In this document: positions 61,895 through 64,000 of the stretch, one piece after another | Layout: each line of letters starts with the position of its first letter | Position numbering within the stretch: position 1 is the first letter of the stretch | Assembly (NCBI RefSeq): GCF_041821085.1 | Contig: NZ_JBGUAZ010000004.1 | Span: 248,001 to 312,000 of the forward strand | Direction of reading: 5' to 3' | From: Natrinema sp. HArc-T2 | Lineage (GTDB): Archaea > Halobacteriota > Halobacteria > Halobacteriales > Natrialbaceae | Length of the DNA stretch: 64,000 bases | Program-made: the position numbers and the translations under genes | The notes under the pieces: model-generated | Told to the model about the DNA's origin: nothing | The model's input: the letters and a program-made list of their open reading frames with translations, nothing else | The model's database searches: none

Positions 61895-62776
61895 ATGCAC
61901 GCAGATGCCGTCGTCCTCGATATCGACGGGGTGCTCGTCGACGTCGCCGACTCCTACCGGCGCGCGATCGTCGAGTCCGTCGACGCGGTCTACGATCGGA
62001 CGATCCGGAAAGACGACATTCAGGAGTTCAAGGATGCAGGCGGATTCAACAACGACTGGGAGCTGACCTACGCCGCTGCACTCTACGTGCTGGCAGCCGA
62101 GGAAGGGTACAGCGAGTCACTCGAGACGTTCACCGACGAGATCGCCGCTGCGGGCGGCGGCCTCGAGGCAGCCGAAACCGTCGTCCGCGAGGCGATCGGT
62201 GCCCAGGCAACCCAGCGCGTGACCGACCGCTGGGACCACGAGCGGCTCCGCGATGTCTTTCAGCAGTTGTATCTCGGCGACGAACTCTATCGCGGGCTCG
62301 AGGACGGCGAACCCGATCTCGACCGGGAGACGCCGGGGTTCATCCACGACGAACCGGTGTTGCTCGAGGCCGACGCCCGAGATCGGCTGCTCGAGGGATA
62401 CGACGTGGGCGTGCTCACTGGACGACCGGAAGCCGAAGCCGAGATCGCCTTAGAGCGAGTCGGGCTCGACGATGCGATCCCGGTCGACCGTCGCTTCACG
62501 ATGGACGACTGGGAGGAGGGGAAACCACACCCGAAAGCGTTGACGATCCTCGCGGAGCGGTTCGACGCGGCCAGCGTCGCGTTTGTCGGTGACACGTTAG
62601 ACGACGTTCGGACGGCGGTCAACGCGAGCGAGACCGATTCCGCCCGCGAGTATCACGGGATCGGCGTCCTGACTGGCGGGCTGACCGGCGAAGAGGGACG
62701 CCGGAAATACGAGCGCGAAGGGGCAACAGCAGTGCTCGAATCGGTCAACGCGGTTCCCGGCTGGCTCGAGTCGTAG
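61895..62776 (+). CDS. HAD family hydrolase
   Basis: A 293-residue HAD phosphatase. [12 protein letters not shown] supplies the nucleophile Asp-x-Asp, LTGRPEAEA the Thr, KPHPKALT the Lys and FVGDTLDDV the terminal Asp, in order. An alpha-helical cap ([20 protein letters not shown]) is inserted after the first motif. It resembles the HAD-SF-IA hypothetical group found across archaea. Substrate unknown. A GTTTTTATCC TATA box is about 27 bases before ATG 61895, giving a leaderless mRNA. Confidence 0.9.
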   Translation: MHADAVVLDIDGVLVDVADSYRRAIVESVDAVYDRTIRKDDIQEFKDAGGFNNDWELTYAAALYVLAAEEGYSESLETFTDEIAAAGGGLEAAETVVREAIGAQATQRVTDRWDHERLRDVFQQLYLGDELYRGLEDGEPDLDRETPGFIHDEPVLLEADARDRLLEGYDVGVLTGRPEAEAEIALERVGLDDAIPVDRRFTMDDWEEGKPHPKALTILAERFDAASVAFVGDTLDDVRTAVNASETDSAREYHGIGVLTGGLTGEEGRRKYEREGATAVLESVNAVPGWLES

Positions 62777-62827
62777 GCCCGATGCGAGCAGTCACGCACG
62801 TCCGAGTGCGGAGTTGCTCCGACGGCA

Positions 62828-63385
62828 TCACGCGGATGGCTCGTCGAATCGGTGGCACGACTCGAACCGCTCGTCCGTCAGGTAGACGCTCCCGTCCCGA
62901 ACGGTGACGGCGATAGCATCGAGCGCGTCACCGCGACACGGGCCTGCCGTACAGATGCCATCACCGCACTCGAACCGCGCGCCGTGTTTGTGACACACCA
63001 GCTGCTCGTCGTGGACGATCGCGCCGGAACCCGGATCGAGTCGAACCTCGGGTTTGTGTGGACACGAGTTTCGCCATGCGGACACATCGTCACCCACGCG
63101 TCGGAGGATCAGCTCCGTTCCCCGATTGCCTGATCTGGCCTCACACCTGAGCGTCCCGTCCGAGGGAACGTCCGCGAGCGGGGCGACGTAACGGGGGTTG
63201 TCGCACTCGGTTCGTTCGTCCACAGATGGGGCGCTGGCACCGTCGTCTGCCGTCCCGTCGCCGCCACCGTCGATACTGAATCGAAACGTCGCGTCGTCGG
63301 TAGAGACGTCGCCCTCGTCGCCGTAGACCCGAACCGACGTCGATTCGTCGCTTCCCTCTAGCGTTACCCGGACGGAATCAGTCAT
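62828..63385 (-). CDS. Rieske [2Fe-2S] protein
   Basis: A 185-residue soluble protein. The Rieske cluster motif is CPH at 108-110 and CHKH at 131-134 (C-x-H and C-x2-H), with a standard spacing. The N-terminal about 55 residues form a beta strand region (SVRVTLEGSDESTSVRVYGD), perhaps a half-Ig or ferredoxin-like domain. There is no transmembrane anchor, so it is a ferredoxin-like donor rather than the bc1 subunit. ATG 63385 is chosen over a near upstream alternative. It converges with the HAD gene. Confidence 0.88.
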   Translation of the reverse strand: MTDSVRVTLEGSDESTSVRVYGDEGDVSTDDATFRFSIDGGGDGTADDGASAPSVDERTECDNPRYVAPLADVPSDGTLRCEARSGNRGTELILRRVGDDVSAWRNSCPHKPEVRLDPGSGAIVHDEQLVCHKHGARFECGDGICTAGPCRGDALDAIAVTVRDGSVYLTDERFESCHRFDEPSA

Positions 63386-63518
63386 ACCCACCCATTTTTG
63401 GCCAGCCTAAAAATACGTTCCGCCTCCGGGCGCTGATCGACAGGAGTTGTGCAAGCAGACTGGTTCGACTTTCGAAGCTGCGCGGTACTCCTTTCCCGTA
63501 GCCGAGCGAAGGGACGGT

Positions 63519-63767
63519 ATGGACGACGCTGAAGTCACCGTCGACGTCGAGGTCGAAGTCGAAGTGGATTCCAACGAACTCGAGATCGAGGTCGGAGACG
63601 AACGCGAGTTCGAGGCCGAGCTCGAGGCCAGCGGGCTGACGATCGAAGTCGAAGCGACGGTCGAAGTCGAAGGTGAAGCGGACGAAGAATTCGAGGAGGC
63701 CGACGAAGAGGAGGACGAAGAAGAAAGTAAAGACGAGGAGGAAGAAACGGACGAGGACGACGAGTAA
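63519..63767 (+). CDS. Extremely acidic small protein
   Basis: An 82-residue protein, mostly Asp/Glu with alternating Val (VTVDVEVEVEVDSNELEIEV), ending in EEEETDEDDE. The alternating pattern suggests short beta strands or an unstructured polyanion. The true start is probably ATG 63519, after a promoter-like stretch; an upstream frame is not supported. Codon use fits the genome, but composition bias leaves its reality uncertain. It lies between two convergent or divergent genes and could be an acidic RNA/ion-binding tail-like protein. Confidence 0.5.
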   Translation: MDDAEVTVDVEVEVEVDSNELEIEVGDEREFEAELEASGLTIEVEATVEVEGEADEEFEEADEEEDEEESKDEEEETDEDDE

Positions 63768-63866
63768 ATCGGGACATCGCGCTCGCTTCTGTCTGCGATC
63801 CCCCGGTCCACTTCGAGGTTCGCGCATGTCGAAAAAGGCTATGTGCTGGCACCGGTACGCCACCGC

Positions 63867-64000
63867 ATGACCTGGACGGTAATGCCGACGTTCAACGAGT
63901 ACGAGACGGCCCGCGAGGAATTTTCGTGGGAACTTCCCGACGAGTACAATCCCGCCGTCGATTTCCTTCGGAAACACGAGGACACGAGTCGAACGGCGCT
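63867..64000 (+). CDS. Acyl-CoA synthetase, N-terminal fragment (cut by window edge)
   Basis: The reading frame starts at ATG 63867 and runs off the window after 44 codons. The N-terminus (TWTVMPTFNEYETAREEF, then WELPDEYNPAVDFLRKHEDT) matches haloarchaeal AMP-forming acyl-CoA/acetyl-CoA synthetases, before the ATP-binding core. A CTATGTGC promoter-like region is about 25 bases upstream. It is a different enzyme from the one at 24129. Confidence 0.65.
   Translation, partial: MTWTVMPTFNEYETAREEFSWELPDEYNPAVDFLRKHEDTSRTA

Noticed and set aside
1-64000. tRNA, rRNA, CRISPR array, riboswitch or insertion-sequence transposase
   Set aside because: I read the gaps on both strands and saw no cloverleaf, repeat-spacer array, known riboswitch core or transposase motif; small RNAs cannot be excluded by eye.

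Overview
The window is a gene-dense, GC-rich stretch of a haloarchaeal chromosome (class Halobacteria). The evidence is uniformly acidic, Lys-poor proteins, an A-type ATP synthase, PAN, ABCE1, a pyruvoyl arginine decarboxylase, a CrtY/Blh retinal pathway with bacteriorhodopsin and halorhodopsin, haloarchaeal lipobox/Tat lipoproteins, and many short or absent 5' leaders with a TATA box 24-35 bases before the start. A Natrialbaceae-like host is a guess, based on the Natronomonas-type halorhodopsin and the overall gene set. No rRNA, tRNA, CRISPR array, transposase or integrase was recognised.

Layout. 1-5.3 kb: end of an internally duplicated membrane protein, a divergent SDR, a guanidinium-type SMR exporter, a Tfx regulator, a metallo-beta-lactamase hydrolase and a TRAM protein. 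5.5-10.9 kb: etfBA, a polyprenyl synthase, a DUF373 protein and a radical SAM protein; two of these genes carry a duplicated copy of their own 3' end downstream. 11-15.2 kb: a surface block (lipoprotein, membrane-anchored winged-helix regulator, exported protein, type IV pilin-like protein). 15.2-26.6 kb: a quinone-type methyltransferase and the ATP synthase genes H-I-K-E-C-F-A-B, an acyl-CoA synthetase, then D. 26.7-43.5 kb: housekeeping genes (arginine decarboxylase, PAN, PepF, TruA, M32 and M20 peptidases, CDGSH protein), a HemAT-type aerotaxis transducer and a PIN-ATPase-KH protein. 43.6-48.2 kb: retinal protein cluster blh-crtY-hop-bop and a divergent 4-TM protein. 48.5-56.6 kb: nadE, small membrane/regulatory genes, then a SipW/TasA-like export module (S26B signal peptidase, DUF5305, CARDB protein, two DUF1102 proteins, membrane winged-helix protein). 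56.7-64 kb: EMC6-like protein, ABCE1, esterase, archaemetzincin, UPF0146, M50-like protein, HAD hydrolase, Rieske protein and the start of an acyl-CoA synthetase.

How the genes work together. ETF, the Rieske protein and the methyltransferase fit respiratory electron transfer; the ATP synthase uses the ion gradient that bacteriorhodopsin also builds; crtY and blh make the retinal for both rhodopsins, and halorhodopsin moves chloride inward. The signal peptidase/DUF1102 module looks like a dedicated machine for a surface fibre or matrix protein.

Most unusual observations: (1) two genes followed by a hairpin-containing spacer and then a second copy of their own C-terminal codons and stop; (2) a family of about 70-82 bp imperfect palindromes in at least five intergenic gaps; (3) the AT-rich SipW/TasA-like module; (4) a halorhodopsin with Thr-Ser-Val in place of Thr-Ser-Ala.
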